Notes under the pieces: generated by a model
Told to the model about the DNA's origin: nothing
What the model saw: the letters and a program-made list of their open reading frames with translations, nothing else
Databases searched by the model: none
From: CAVSNH01 sp963729275
GTDB lineage: Bacteria > Actinomycetota > Acidimicrobiia > Acidimicrobiales > RAAP-2
Direction of reading: 5' to 3'
Assembly: GCA_963729275.1 (NCBI GenBank)
Contig: CAVSNH010000013.1
Coordinates: 62,001 to 126,000 of the forward strand
DNA: 64,000 bases
In this document: positions 36,471-44,257 of the stretch, one piece after another
Layout: every line of letters begins with the position of its first letter
How positions within the stretch are numbered: position 1 is the stretch's first letter
Translations under genes and position numbers: made by a program

Positions 36471-37445
36471 CTACCCGGTAGCCGTGGCTGTAGCCGTTGC
36501 CGTTGCCGTTGCCGTTGCCGTCGGCGTCGAACGGCGATCCGTCCGGGTGGCCCCGATCACCTGATCAAAGGCGGCGGCGACCTGGGCGTGCCCGGCATCG
36601 TTCGGATGCAGGTTCTGACCGAGGCACATCCAGGTCCACGCGCAGATCCGTCCGACGTTTGCCGGAACCGCTCCGGCCCCGGAGCCCTCGCTCTCGAACC
36701 CGACCGTGTCGAATCGCGCCGCCACCTCGGCGACGGGGATCCTGGCGGCGGCGTAGGCACCGGAGAGGACGTCGTCCAGAGCGAGCACGTCCGCTTCCGA
36801 CTGCCGGGCCACCGTCTGGCCGACGGGACCGTCGAACCAGGCCGCCAGGAAGGGGTCGTAGTAATCGGCGCCGTAGATGGCGACCCTGGGGTCGGCCGAG
36901 CGCAACCCGGAGAGGATGCGGGTGAGGCCGAAACTCGTCTGCCGCAGCCCATCGGCCACACACGCCAAGTCGACCGAGGTCGTGCTCATGCAGCCGTCGA
37001 TGTCGTTGATGCCGATGTCGATGGTGACGAAGGCCACCCGCCGACCGTTGGTGCGGAGGAACGACTCGGCCGCGGCTAACTGCGATCCGGCCGAGTAGGT
37101 GCAGCCGCCGCCGGCGATGAACGAGGTGGTGGTCGCTCCTGAGCACCCAAGGTCCATCAATTGCAGACCGGGGACGTACGCCTGCTGGTGGCGCTCGATG
37201 AGGGCGGCATAACCGTCACCCGGCGCGGTGGCACCGACACCGGCGGCCAGCGAGTCACCAAGGGCGAGGTCGTAGCGGACCGGAAGGTCGGAGGGAGTGG
37301 AGGCAGAGGCGGCACTTGGCGGTCGGGCACCGCCGACCGCGGCCACGGCCGCAAGCACGAAGACCACCACCGCCACAACGACAGCCGAGCGACGGAGGCC
37401 ATCGATCGGCGGCGAGCCGGCACGACCGAGTGCTGTTCGATCCAT
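36471..37445 (-). CDS. Exported SGNH/GDSL-family hydrolase
   Basis: A 324-residue secreted esterase/lipase-like protein. An N-terminal signal segment (SAVVVAVVVFVLAAVAAVGG) is followed by block I ALGDSLAAGVGA, block III IDIGINDIDG and block V HPNDAGHAQVAAAF with the catalytic Asp-His. Six cysteines could form disulfides. The C-terminus ends in a (TA)n tail encoded by a gccgtt hexanucleotide repeat (about 36487-36516) that could vary in length. ATG at 37445 is chosen because it directly precedes the signal peptide. Mycobacterial relatives act on acyl esters. Confidence 0.88.
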   Translation of the reverse strand: MDRTALGRAGSPPIDGLRRSAVVVAVVVFVLAAVAAVGGARPPSAASASTPSDLPVRYDLALGDSLAAGVGATAPGDGYAALIERHQQAYVPGLQLMDLGCSGATTTSFIAGGGCTYSAGSQLAAAESFLRTNGRRVAFVTIDIGINDIDGCMSTTSVDLACVADGLRQTSFGLTRILSGLRSADPRVAIYGADYYDPFLAAWFDGPVGQTVARQSEADVLALDDVLSGAYAAARIPVAEVAARFDTVGFESEGSGAGAVPANVGRICAWTWMCLGQNLHPNDAGHAQVAAAFDQVIGATRTDRRSTPTATATATATATATATG

Positions 37446-37573
37446 CGCCTCCCCCGATCCGACCGGCGACACGGTAGCAACGGTGATGGCCCTCCGCCCA
37501 GCCGACGGGGTCCCGAGTGGCGCGCCGTGCTCGTCTCCGCGCCTACGGTGGCCCCGACCATCCCGCGACATCC

Positions 37574-37635
37574 CACCGCCGCATCGCCGCACCGCCGCAC
37601 CGCCGCACCGTCGCCGCCGCACCGCCGGACCGTCG
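37574..37635. repeat. 8-bp tandem repeats (caccgccg)
   Basis: About seven copies of caccgccg, three perfect and the others with one change, in the 275-bp gap between the divergent SGNH hydrolase and alcohol dehydrogenase genes. It could bend or block the promoter region, or be simple slippage. Confidence 0.75.
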
Positions 37636-37720
37636 TTGGGTCGGGCGGCAGGGGACGAAGGAGGACCGACATGCATCCATCACCGGTCGGCGATCGGCAC
37701 TCGACGAAGCGAGCTGTCCC

Positions 37721-38665
37721 GTGCGGGCGGTGAGGAACACGCAGGACGGCATCCGGGTGGTCACGACCGAGGGGACCCACGACGAGGACGTCGGCGAGCG
37801 GGTGCGCGTCTCGGTCGTCAGCTCCGGCATCTGCGGAACCGACGTCCACCTCGTCTCGTTCGGTCCCTCACCCGTGACCCTCGGCCACGAGTTCGCCGGT
37901 CGGCTCGACGACGGCACGCGGGTCGCGGTGCTCCCCGTCGAGCACTGTGGACGGTGCGACCGTTGCCGCTCGGAGGCGGTGCAGCAGTGCACGGCCGCGT
38001 TCGAGGCCATGTGCGGCATCACTCGAGACGGTGGGATGGCCGACGCCGCCTGGGTCGACCCGTCCTGCGCCCGCCGCCTGCCGGAAGCGCTCCCTTCCGA
38101 GGACGCCTGTCTGGTGGAGCCGCTGGCCGTCGCCCTCCACGGCCTCCACCGCACCGAGATCGCCGACGGAATGCGGGTGCTCGTCATCGGGGCCGGGCCC
38201 ATCGGCCTCTGCGCCATCGCCGCACTCCGTGCCGAGGGGGTGGCCCCCGATGTCTCGGCCCATCGCGCCAACCGCGTCGAGGCCGCCGCCCGGCTGGGCG
38301 GGTCGACGCAAATCGGGTCCGACTACGACGTGGTCCTCGACGCCGCCGGAACTCAGGAGTCCATGGACGCCGCCACCGGCGCCGTCCGGCCGGGTGGGAC
38401 CATCGGCGTGCTCAGCACCTTCTGGTCACCCGTGTCGATCGGCCTCGGATTGTTGATGAAGGAGGTGACGATCGTTCCCGCTTTCACGTACGGCCACCAC
38501 GACGGCTCCCTCGAGTTCGACATCGCCGCCGCCCTGTTGGCGCGCACCCCGGACCTCGCCGCCACGCTCATCACCCACCGTTTCGAGCTCGGCGACGCCG
38601 CCGAGGCTTTCCGGGTGGCCGCCGACCGGGATGCCGCGGCCATCAAGGTCGTCCTCATGACCTGA
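37721..38665 (+). CDS. Zinc-binding medium-chain alcohol dehydrogenase
   Basis: A 314-residue MDR-superfamily protein of the sorbitol/threonine dehydrogenase type. The catalytic zinc site is in SSGICGTDVH and LGHEFAG; the structural zinc lobe is HCGRCDRCRSEAVQQC; the Rossmann motif is VLVIGAGPIGLCAIAAL; and PGGTIGVLSTF plus the ELGDAAEAFRVAADR tail are typical. It is shorter than usual (about 340-350), mostly in the N-terminus and around the cofactor domain. GTG 37721 is the best start; the open frame farther upstream is the repeat region. Oxidises an unknown alcohol with NAD(P). Confidence 0.88.
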   Translation: MRAVRNTQDGIRVVTTEGTHDEDVGERVRVSVVSSGICGTDVHLVSFGPSPVTLGHEFAGRLDDGTRVAVLPVEHCGRCDRCRSEAVQQCTAAFEAMCGITRDGGMADAAWVDPSCARRLPEALPSEDACLVEPLAVALHGLHRTEIADGMRVLVIGAGPIGLCAIAALRAEGVAPDVSAHRANRVEAAARLGGSTQIGSDYDVVLDAAGTQESMDAATGAVRPGGTIGVLSTFWSPVSIGLGLLMKEVTIVPAFTYGHHDGSLEFDIAAALLARTPDLAATLITHRFELGDAAEAFRVAADRDAAAIKVVLMT

Positions 38666-38794
38666 CCAGCTGCCCCAACCTCATCTCCGACTGGCTCATC
38701 GCCACTGCCATCCGGGCTCTTCTGCCCCGCTCTGCCCCGCTCGGTGGCCGGCCAGCCACATTCGATGCCGAAATGGACCTTGAGCTGGCTTTTA

Positions 38795-38823
38795 TTGGAC
38801 CGTCAGCAAGGCCTCGCTTACAG
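38795..38823 (+). promoter_or_regulatory. Putative promoter of the TetR gene
   Basis: TTGGAC (38795-38800), 17-bp spacer, TTACAG (38818-38823), ending only 10 bp before the GTG start, which would make the transcript nearly leaderless. Confidence 0.35.
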
Positions 38824-38833
38824 TCCCTGAGCC

Positions 38834-39463
38834 GTGGGGGAAGGGGCCAAGTCGGCTCGCCGGGCCGGGGCGAGCACGAGCGCAGGAACCGCCGACCGGC
38901 GGTTGGCCCGCGGCTCGGCCACCCGCGACGCCATCCTCGGGGCCGTCGTCGAGCTGCTCCAGGAGAAGAACCCCCGGCCGACCTCCTACCTCGTGGCCCG
39001 CCGGGCCGGAGTCTCCCGCCGGCTGGTCTTCTACCACTTCGCCGGTGTGGACGGGCTCGTGCTCCGAGCCGTCGAGTCGCAACTGGCCCGGCAACCAAGC
39101 CTCATCATGGCGCTCCCGCCCCGTTGGCCGATCGATGTTCGCATTGGCTCTGTCTGCCGACAGCGACGTGACCTCTTCGAGCTGCTCGGCCCCATCTACG
39201 GAGCTGCCGTACAGCTGGGCGACCGTCGCGCCAATAGGGCGAATCGTCCCCTCCACCTGGCCGACCTCCGCCGTCAACTGAACGTGACCTTCGCACCCGA
39301 GATCGAGCGGTGCGGCGACGACGGGCCCATGCGCCTCCAATGTCTCGACGCCGTGACCAGCTGGGAGCACTGGCACATACTTCGGACCCGCGAAGGGCTC
39401 ACCCCGGCGGCCGCCGAGCGCTCGACGGCGTGGCTCGTCCGACAGGTGCTGGCCGGGTCGTGA
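38834..39463 (+). CDS. TetR-family transcriptional regulator
   Basis: A 209-residue regulator. The helix-turn-helix domain is ATRDAILGAVVELLQEKN through YLVARRAGVSRRLVFYHFAG, followed by the ligand-binding helical domain. The N-terminal 25 residues are Arg/Ala-rich and disordered. The GTG at 38834 is the only reasonable start. Target genes are unknown; the upstream alcohol dehydrogenase on the same strand and the divergent arrangement elsewhere do not single one out. Confidence 0.88.
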   Translation: MGEGAKSARRAGASTSAGTADRRLARGSATRDAILGAVVELLQEKNPRPTSYLVARRAGVSRRLVFYHFAGVDGLVLRAVESQLARQPSLIMALPPRWPIDVRIGSVCRQRRDLFELLGPIYGAAVQLGDRRANRANRPLHLADLRRQLNVTFAPEIERCGDDGPMRLQCLDAVTSWEHWHILRTREGLTPAAAERSTAWLVRQVLAGS

Positions 39464-39473
39464 GCCGACCCGG

Positions 39474-40073
39474 TCACGGGCCGGGTGCGATCGGCATCTC
39501 GTTGAACCGGCTGAGAACCGGTCCCCCCGTCCCCCAGGAGATGCGGGTCACCGAGCCGGTTCCGAGGTAGAGGCGCCAGGCACCCTCGTCGCCGAGGCCC
39601 AGGGCCCAGCAGGTCGCCGCCTTGATGGGCGAGACGTGGCTCACGACCACGACACTGCCCTCGCCTCGCGCCCCAGCGGCGCTGTCGTCGACGAACAGCT
39701 CCTCACAGGCGGCCCGGACCCGCCCTCCGGCCTCGGCCAACGATTCGCCCCCCGGGGGCCGGAAAGCCGGGTCGGTCCGCCATCGCGTCCAGATCTCGGC
39801 GGGCACGTCACCGAGCACCGTCCCGTCGAGCTCGCCGTAGTCGACCTCGATCCAACGCTCGTCGACCTCGACGGCGAGCCCCGTCCCGAGAGCCCGGGCG
39901 GTGTCGAGGGCCCGGCCGAGTGGGCTCGAGATCAGGCGAGTGGCCCCCGACACCAGTGGCGCCACGGCGCGGGCCTGGGCCAGGCCCCGGGCCGTGAGCG
40001 GCGCGTCCAGGCGACCGAGCAACCGGCCCTCGGCATTGGCCGTCGATTCGCCGTGACGGACCAGGATCAGCAC
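39474..40073 (-). CDS. Histidine phosphatase family protein
   Basis: A 199-residue phosphoglycerate-mutase-like phosphatase with the catalytic LVRHGESTANAEGR, SPLGRALDTARALG, the acid residue in DYGELDGTVLG and the second His in VVVVSHVSPIKA. GTG start at 40073. It follows the zinc-ribbon gene by 37 bp. In mycobacteria the same zinc-ribbon protein sits beside a protein whose phosphatase half is of this family (fused to RNase H), so the linkage is conserved. Substrate could be alpha-ribazole phosphate or a sugar phosphate. Confidence 0.9.
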   Translation of the reverse strand: MLILVRHGESTANAEGRLLGRLDAPLTARGLAQARAVAPLVSGATRLISSPLGRALDTARALGTGLAVEVDERWIEVDYGELDGTVLGDVPAEIWTRWRTDPAFRPPGGESLAEAGGRVRAACEELFVDDSAAGARGEGSVVVVSHVSPIKAATCWALGLGDEGAWRLYLGTGSVTRISWGTGGPVLSRFNEMPIAPGP

Positions 40074-40110
40074 GGGCCCGCCCGCCAGTGGGGCCGCCGG
40101 CGGGGGCCGG

Positions 40111-40827
40111 TCAGCGGACGAGGATGCGGTCGCATTCCGGGCACAGGACCACCTCGTCGGCCGGCAGTCGTCGGATGCGGTCGAGGTCGACGGCGGGAAG
40201 CTCGAGATGACAGCCGTCGCACCGGTTCCCCACCAGTGCGGCGGCGCCCACCCCGCCCATGCGCTCGCGCAGCGCCTCGTAGCGGGCCAGGAGGTCGGCG
40301 GGAAGGCCGGCGGCCAGCTCGGCCCGGGCGGACTGCTGTGTCTCGATCTCGGCGGCGATGGCCGCCTCGTTCTCGGCGATGGCGGCTTCCAGTCGGGCCC
40401 CCTCCTGCACCAACCCGTCGACCGTCGACGTCTGCTCGGCCAGGACCGAATCCAGCGGCTCCTCCTCCTCGAGAAGGGCGAGCTCGTCATCCTCCAGGCC
40501 GGCCTGCCGATCGGCCAGCTGGTTGATCTCATGATCCATGGCCTGAAGGTCACGCGTCGAGTAACCGGTGCCGGTGCGCATGCGGCGCTCGAGCTCGTGC
40601 CGGCGGTCCCTGGTGGCGCCGATCTGCTCCTCCAACAACCGCTGACGAGCGGCAAGCTCTTCGACCTGTTCGGCGACCCCGCCGAGCGCCGATTCGCGCT
40701 CTTTCAGGCGGGCGGACACGTCACGCAGTGCGTCCCGCTCCGGCAGGGAGCGGGCGCGGTGGCGCAGCTGGTCGATGGCCGTGTCCCGGCCCTGCACGGC
40801 GAGGAGGCGGTCGAAGGGCTCGGTCAA
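40111..40827 (-). CDS. Zinc-ribbon coiled-coil protein (C4-type, Rv2229c-like)
   Basis: A 238-residue protein with a long antiparallel coiled coil (about residues 15-180, rich in Glu/Arg/Leu) and a C-terminal C4 zinc ribbon: NRCDGCHLELPAV and VVLCPECDRILVR. This matches the DUF164/CdsZ-type family, whose role is poorly defined, possibly RNA or chaperone related. A TTG start at 40827 overlaps the NUDIX stop as TTGA, giving translational coupling. Part of the NUDIX, zinc ribbon, histidine phosphatase operon. Confidence 0.88.
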   Translation of the reverse strand: MTEPFDRLLAVQGRDTAIDQLRHRARSLPERDALRDVSARLKERESALGGVAEQVEELAARQRLLEEQIGATRDRRHELERRMRTGTGYSTRDLQAMDHEINQLADRQAGLEDDELALLEEEEPLDSVLAEQTSTVDGLVQEGARLEAAIAENEAAIAAEIETQQSARAELAAGLPADLLARYEALRERMGGVGAAALVGNRCDGCHLELPAVDLDRIRRLPADEVVLCPECDRILVR

Positions 40828-41423
40828 CCCGGCTCCCGGGCGGGCGCCGGCAGCTCGCCGCGCTCCACGATGGCCCGGGCAACCGAGAGCGCCCCGGCCA
40901 GCGCCTCGTCGGCCAGCGCCTCGGCCTCGTCCCAGGACACCCAGGCGACCTCGGGGCTCTCCCCTGGCTCGGGCTCGGGCCGGGCATCCGGCCCCTCGAC
41001 CAGGTAACGGAGGTCGATGTGCACATGGCCGGCCGCCGCCGCATGCACATCCAGGTGGACCAGCCGGGGCTCGCCCCACGGGTGGGTGACGGAGAGCCCG
41101 GTCTCCTCTCGGCACTCCCGGACGGCCGCCTCGGCCGGCTCCTCGGCCGGGTCGAGGTGGCCACCCGGCTGCATCCAGCGACCGAGCTTGCGATGGCGGT
41201 GCAGCAACACGCCTCGGCGTCCGACCACGACGGCCGACGCGGTCACGTGGGTGGGGTCCACCGCCTCGAGCGGCCGCGGCAGTCGGTCGAGGAAGACAAG
41301 AGCCTGCTCCTTGGCGGACCGCTCGCGACCATCGATCGGCTCGTGAGCCGCGACCTGGGCGCGCACCCGCCGCAGCCGGTCGTCTGGCTCGGCCGCCCCC
41401 TCCGGTGCCGTCCTGCCCGCCAA
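40824..41423 (-). CDS. NUDIX hydrolase
   Basis: A 199-residue hydrolase with a complete Nudix box, GGHLDPAEEPAEAAVRECRE plus ETGL, placed in GRWMQPGGH. An N-terminal helical region precedes it (RRVRAQVAAHEPIDGRERSA). NUDIX enzymes hydrolyse nucleoside diphosphates linked to another moiety. Start is uncertain: TTG 41423 avoids overlap with whiB and is preferred over a longer Pro/Arg-rich reading; a GTG at the VRAQV codon is another option. Its stop overlaps the next start (TTGA). Confidence 0.88.
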   Translation of the reverse strand: MAGRTAPEGAAEPDDRLRRVRAQVAAHEPIDGRERSAKEQALVFLDRLPRPLEAVDPTHVTASAVVVGRRGVLLHRHRKLGRWMQPGGHLDPAEEPAEAAVRECREETGLSVTHPWGEPRLVHLDVHAAAAGHVHIDLRYLVEGPDARPEPEPGESPEVAWVSWDEAEALADEALAGALSVARAIVERGELPAPAREPG

Positions 41424-41431
41424 GAGGTGGG

Positions 41432-41662
41432 TCAGGCCGACTTGCGACGCTGCCGGTGGATCCGGCGGCGCTCCCGTTCGGTGGTGCCGCCCCAGATGCC
41501 CTCGCGCTCCCGATTGGCCAGGGCATGCTCCAGACATGCCTCACGCACCGGGCATACCCCGCAGACGGCCTTGGCCTCCTCGGCCTCCTCGTCGGAGATC
41601 GGGTAGAACACCTCTGGGTCGATGCCCTGGCAGGCTGCGTGCTTGCGCCAGGTGGCACTCAT
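41432..41662 (-). CDS. WhiB-family transcriptional regulator
   Basis: A 76-residue WhiB-like protein with the four Fe-S cysteines (Cys 11 in KHAACQG, then CGVCPVREAC) and the GIWGG turn followed by a basic C-terminus (RERRRIHRQRRKSA) that binds DNA. These [4Fe-4S] factors work with the primary sigma factor and respond to redox or NO. ATG at 41662. It is the actinobacterial marker of the window. The divergent 225 bp to the epimerase gene hold an inverted repeat (accac-cgttt-gtggt, 41808-41822). Confidence 0.95.
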   Translation of the reverse strand: MSATWRKHAACQGIDPEVFYPISDEEAEEAKAVCGVCPVREACLEHALANREREGIWGGTTERERRRIHRQRRKSA

Positions 41663-41888
41663 GGGAACGTCACTTCCTACAGGTTGCGGTCGGATACTGC
41701 TGGACCGCCTCGGCAGACGCCGGTGACCTGGGGAAATGCGGCCTCCCGGCGAAAATCGGCGGAACCGACAGTATGGCGCACCACGCCTGGCGATGTCCAG
41801 GTCGACCACCACCGTTTGTGGTAAAAGCAGGCACCCGGCGGTCACAGGCCTCGCCGCTGGGCCCCCCATCCCGGCGTCGAGGAGTGCC

Positions 41889-42824
41889 ATGCCCCATCCC
41901 CGGATCGAAGGCAGGACAGTCGTGGTCACCGGTGCCACCGGGCAGGTCGGCGAACCGGTGGCCCGGGCGCTCGCCGCCGACAACCACGTCGTGGCCGGCG
42001 CTCGGTTCAAGGACGCGGCCGCCCGTGACCGGCTCGAGGCGGCCGGCGTTCGCTGTGTGACCATCGACCTGGCGCACGGCGATGTGGCCGGTTTGCCGTC
42101 GGATGCCGACTACGTCTTCAACTTCGCCGTGGCCAAGTCGAACCAGTGGGAACGCGACGTCGACGCCAACGCCGGTGGCGTGGCCTGGTTGATGGATCAC
42201 CATCGCCGGGCCCGCGCCTTCGTGCACTGTTCGAGCACCGCCGTCTACAAGCCCCTGGGCCACCATGTCTTTGGCGAGGAGGACGAACTGGGCGACAACC
42301 ACGGGGTCTGGCCCTTCCTCCGTACCTACAGCATCTCCAAGATCGCCGCCGAGGGCGCCGCCCGCTGGGCCGCACGCCGGTACGACCTGCCCACCACCAT
42401 TGCCCGACTCTCCGTCCCCTACGGCGACGGGGGCGGCTGGCCGGCCATCCACCTCGAGATGATGCGCAACGGGAGCGCCGTCCCCGTCCACGAGGACGCC
42501 CCCAGCGTCTATCACCCGCTGCACGAGGACGACATCGTGGCCATGCTGCCCGGCCTCCTGTCCGCGGCCGCCGTGCCGGCCACCACCGTCAACTGGGGCG
42601 GGGAGGACGCCGTGAGCATCGAGGAGTGGTGCACCTACCTCGGTGAGCTCACCGGGCTCGAGCCCACATTTGCCGCCACCACGGCCACCATCGACAGCGT
42701 CCAGATCGACCTCACCCGGATGCACGAGCTGGTGGGCATGCCGACGGTCGGGTGGCGAGACGGATTCCGGCGCATGGTGGCGGCTCGGCACCCCGAGTTG
42801 CTGGCCGGGCGGGCCACCCCTTAA
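41889..42824 (+). CDS. NAD-dependent epimerase/dehydratase family protein
   Basis: A 311-residue extended SDR. The NAD motif is VVVTGATGQVGEPVARAL, the active site is HCSSTAVYKP and TYSISKIAAEG (Tyr-x3-Lys), with SVPYGDGGGWPAIHLEMM in the substrate region. It likely modifies a nucleotide sugar or similar carbonyl compound. ATG 41889 follows GGAG. Its TAA lies inside a 13-bp tandem repeat (42821-42859). Context is not decisive, though the exopolysaccharide cluster starts 600 bp away. Confidence 0.88.
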   Translation: MPHPRIEGRTVVVTGATGQVGEPVARALAADNHVVAGARFKDAAARDRLEAAGVRCVTIDLAHGDVAGLPSDADYVFNFAVAKSNQWERDVDANAGGVAWLMDHHRRARAFVHCSSTAVYKPLGHHVFGEEDELGDNHGVWPFLRTYSISKIAAEGAARWAARRYDLPTTIARLSVPYGDGGGWPAIHLEMMRNGSAVPVHEDAPSVYHPLHEDDIVAMLPGLLSAAAVPATTVNWGGEDAVSIEEWCTYLGELTGLEPTFAATTATIDSVQIDLTRMHELVGMPTVGWRDGFRRMVAARHPELLAGRATP

Positions 42825-42859
42825 CCAGCCGACTTGACCAGCCGGCTTAACCAGCCGAC
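42821..42859. repeat. Three 13-bp tandem repeats spanning two convergent stop codons
   Basis: ttaaccagccgac at 42821 and 42847 with a two-base variant (ttgaccagccggc) at 42834. The first copy supplies the TAA of the epimerase gene and the third supplies the TAA of the convergent gene on the minus strand. Confidence 0.85.
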
Positions 42860-43323
42860 TCCGGCATCGAGTAGACGTTCCCCACCGACCAGCTGGTTCC
42901 GGTGCGGTCCGTGGGCACGGACAGCCGGGACCCGTTCTCGAAGACGGCCAGCAGGTCACCGTCGGGCGTCGCCCACAGCCAGCGAACGGTGCCCGGGTAG
43001 AGCACGAGCAACGGGCCGAGCGTGTCGGAGCGACGCGGGTCGAGCCGGTGGCCGATGCCGTCGAGCCGGAGAACGAACGGCCCGCCGACGACCACCTCGG
43101 TCCGACCGAACTGGAGTCGCGACTGGCGATCGACACGGATGAAGGAGAGTGTCGGTTCATCGAGGACGAATTCGCTTCCGCCGTCGGGCAGGTGGCGGAT
43201 CACGCAGCCCTCGACCACGACCCCATGTTCGCAGGTCGCCCCCAGACCCGCACGTCTCTTTGGGGGGCAGGCGACCAGCCGATCGATCGCCTCCGCCGAC
43301 GACGCGCCAACGCCCCGCTCCAC
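42847..43323 (-). CDS. Hypothetical protein, DUF6188-like
   Basis: A 158-residue protein. The recognisable part is RLQFGRTEVVVGGPFVLRLD followed by LGPLLVLYPGTVRWLWATPD and GDLLAVFENGSRLSVPTDRT plus GTSWSVG, the pattern of small actinobacterial DUF6188 proteins of unknown function. The first 35 residues look non-coding; the GTG at 43218 would give a 124-residue protein and is a good alternative start. No neighbours on its strand within 50 bp. Confidence 0.65.
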   Translation of the reverse strand: MERGVGASSAEAIDRLVACPPKRRAGLGATCEHGVVVEGCVIRHLPDGGSEFVLDEPTLSFIRVDRQSRLQFGRTEVVVGGPFVLRLDGIGHRLDPRRSDTLGPLLVLYPGTVRWLWATPDGDLLAVFENGSRLSVPTDRTGTSWSVGNVYSMPESAG

Positions 43324-43378
43324 CGCTCCCCGGGTCGCCGGGCACTCTCGGACCGGCGCCGGCCAACGGCGCCGGGGC

Positions 43379-44008
43379 TCACTGCCCTTCGGCCGCTGGG
43401 CCTTCGACGGTGGCCGGATCCACTAGCTCGGGAACGGGTATCGGCGGACCAAGCGGGCTGGGCACGTCCGGCCGCAACAGGGCGGACAACCGAGTGATGA
43501 GCACACCGAGCTCGGCTCCCGTCTGCCGATAGCCCTCAGGGGGCCCACCGAAGGGGTCGGCGACGTCGTCGGTTGACGAACGGCCGGCGAGCTCGGCCCG
43601 AGTGCGCCCGTCGTGGACCGTCTCGATCCACGAACGGACAGTCACACGATCCGGTCGGGGCCCGACCGCCTCGCCCCGACGGACGAACTCCTTCAGGGTG
43701 AAGGCCCGGGGCCACACCGCCCCGTCCAACACGACGGCCTCCTGCACGTGCCGACGGGCCAGGCCGAGGATCAGGTCGGCCGGACCGAGCAGGTCCGCCG
43801 TGAGCTGGCGGCTCCGATGGCCGCGCAGGTCGAGTCCATAGACATCCATGGTCTCGATGACCTCGGGCGGTGGCACCCTCTCGCCGGGCAGCAGACCGGC
43901 CGACGCCACCTCGAACCTCACCCCCCGGTCGCCCCGGCCACCGATCAGGAAGGCCGCAGCCATGGGCGAGCGGCAGATGTTGGCGGTGCAGACGAAGAGG
44001 ACGCGGAC
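43379..44008 (-). CDS. Low-molecular-weight protein-tyrosine phosphatase, non-standard start
   Basis: The first ATG in frame (43963) would remove the active site. Upstream in the same frame lies RVLFVCTANICRSPMAAAFL with the CX5R P-loop (Cys codon 43988-43990), and DVADPFGGPPEGYRQ supplies the general-acid Asp-Pro. The codon where a start is expected (44008-44006) is GTC, and a TAG lies four codons before it. Either GTC is a sequence error or mutation of GTG, or an unusual start is used. About 209 residues. Such phosphatases reverse BY-kinase autophosphorylation in polysaccharide export, which fits the kinase at 56300. Confidence 0.8.
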   Translation of the reverse strand, partial: VRVLFVCTANICRSPMAAAFLIGGRGDRGVRFEVASAGLLPGERVPPPEVIETMDVYGLDLRGHRSRQLTADLLGPADLILGLARRHVQEAVVLDGAVWPRAFTLKEFVRRGEAVGPRPDRVTVRSWIETVHDGRTRAELAGRSSTDDVADPFGGPPEGYRQTGAELGVLITRLSALLRPDVPSPLGPPIPVPELVDPATVEGPAAEGQ

Positions 44009-44257
44009 GTGCGGATCCTAACGGTCGCCGGCCCGATCACGCGCCATCGCGCCTGGTGACGGGCACTGTCCGGCCACCCTCGGGGCGGGAGGGAGCGCCC
44101 TCCTCACCGATCCGCGGCGGTCTTCCGCCTACGCTCTGCCGGCGGCGAGCCGGTCACGGGGGACGAGGAGGAAGATGGCGTCCACGGTCGGGGTCGTGCG
44201 ATCGACGACGGCCGCTTCGACCCGCCGTCCCAAGTTGCCATCGGTGCCGGCGGCCGG

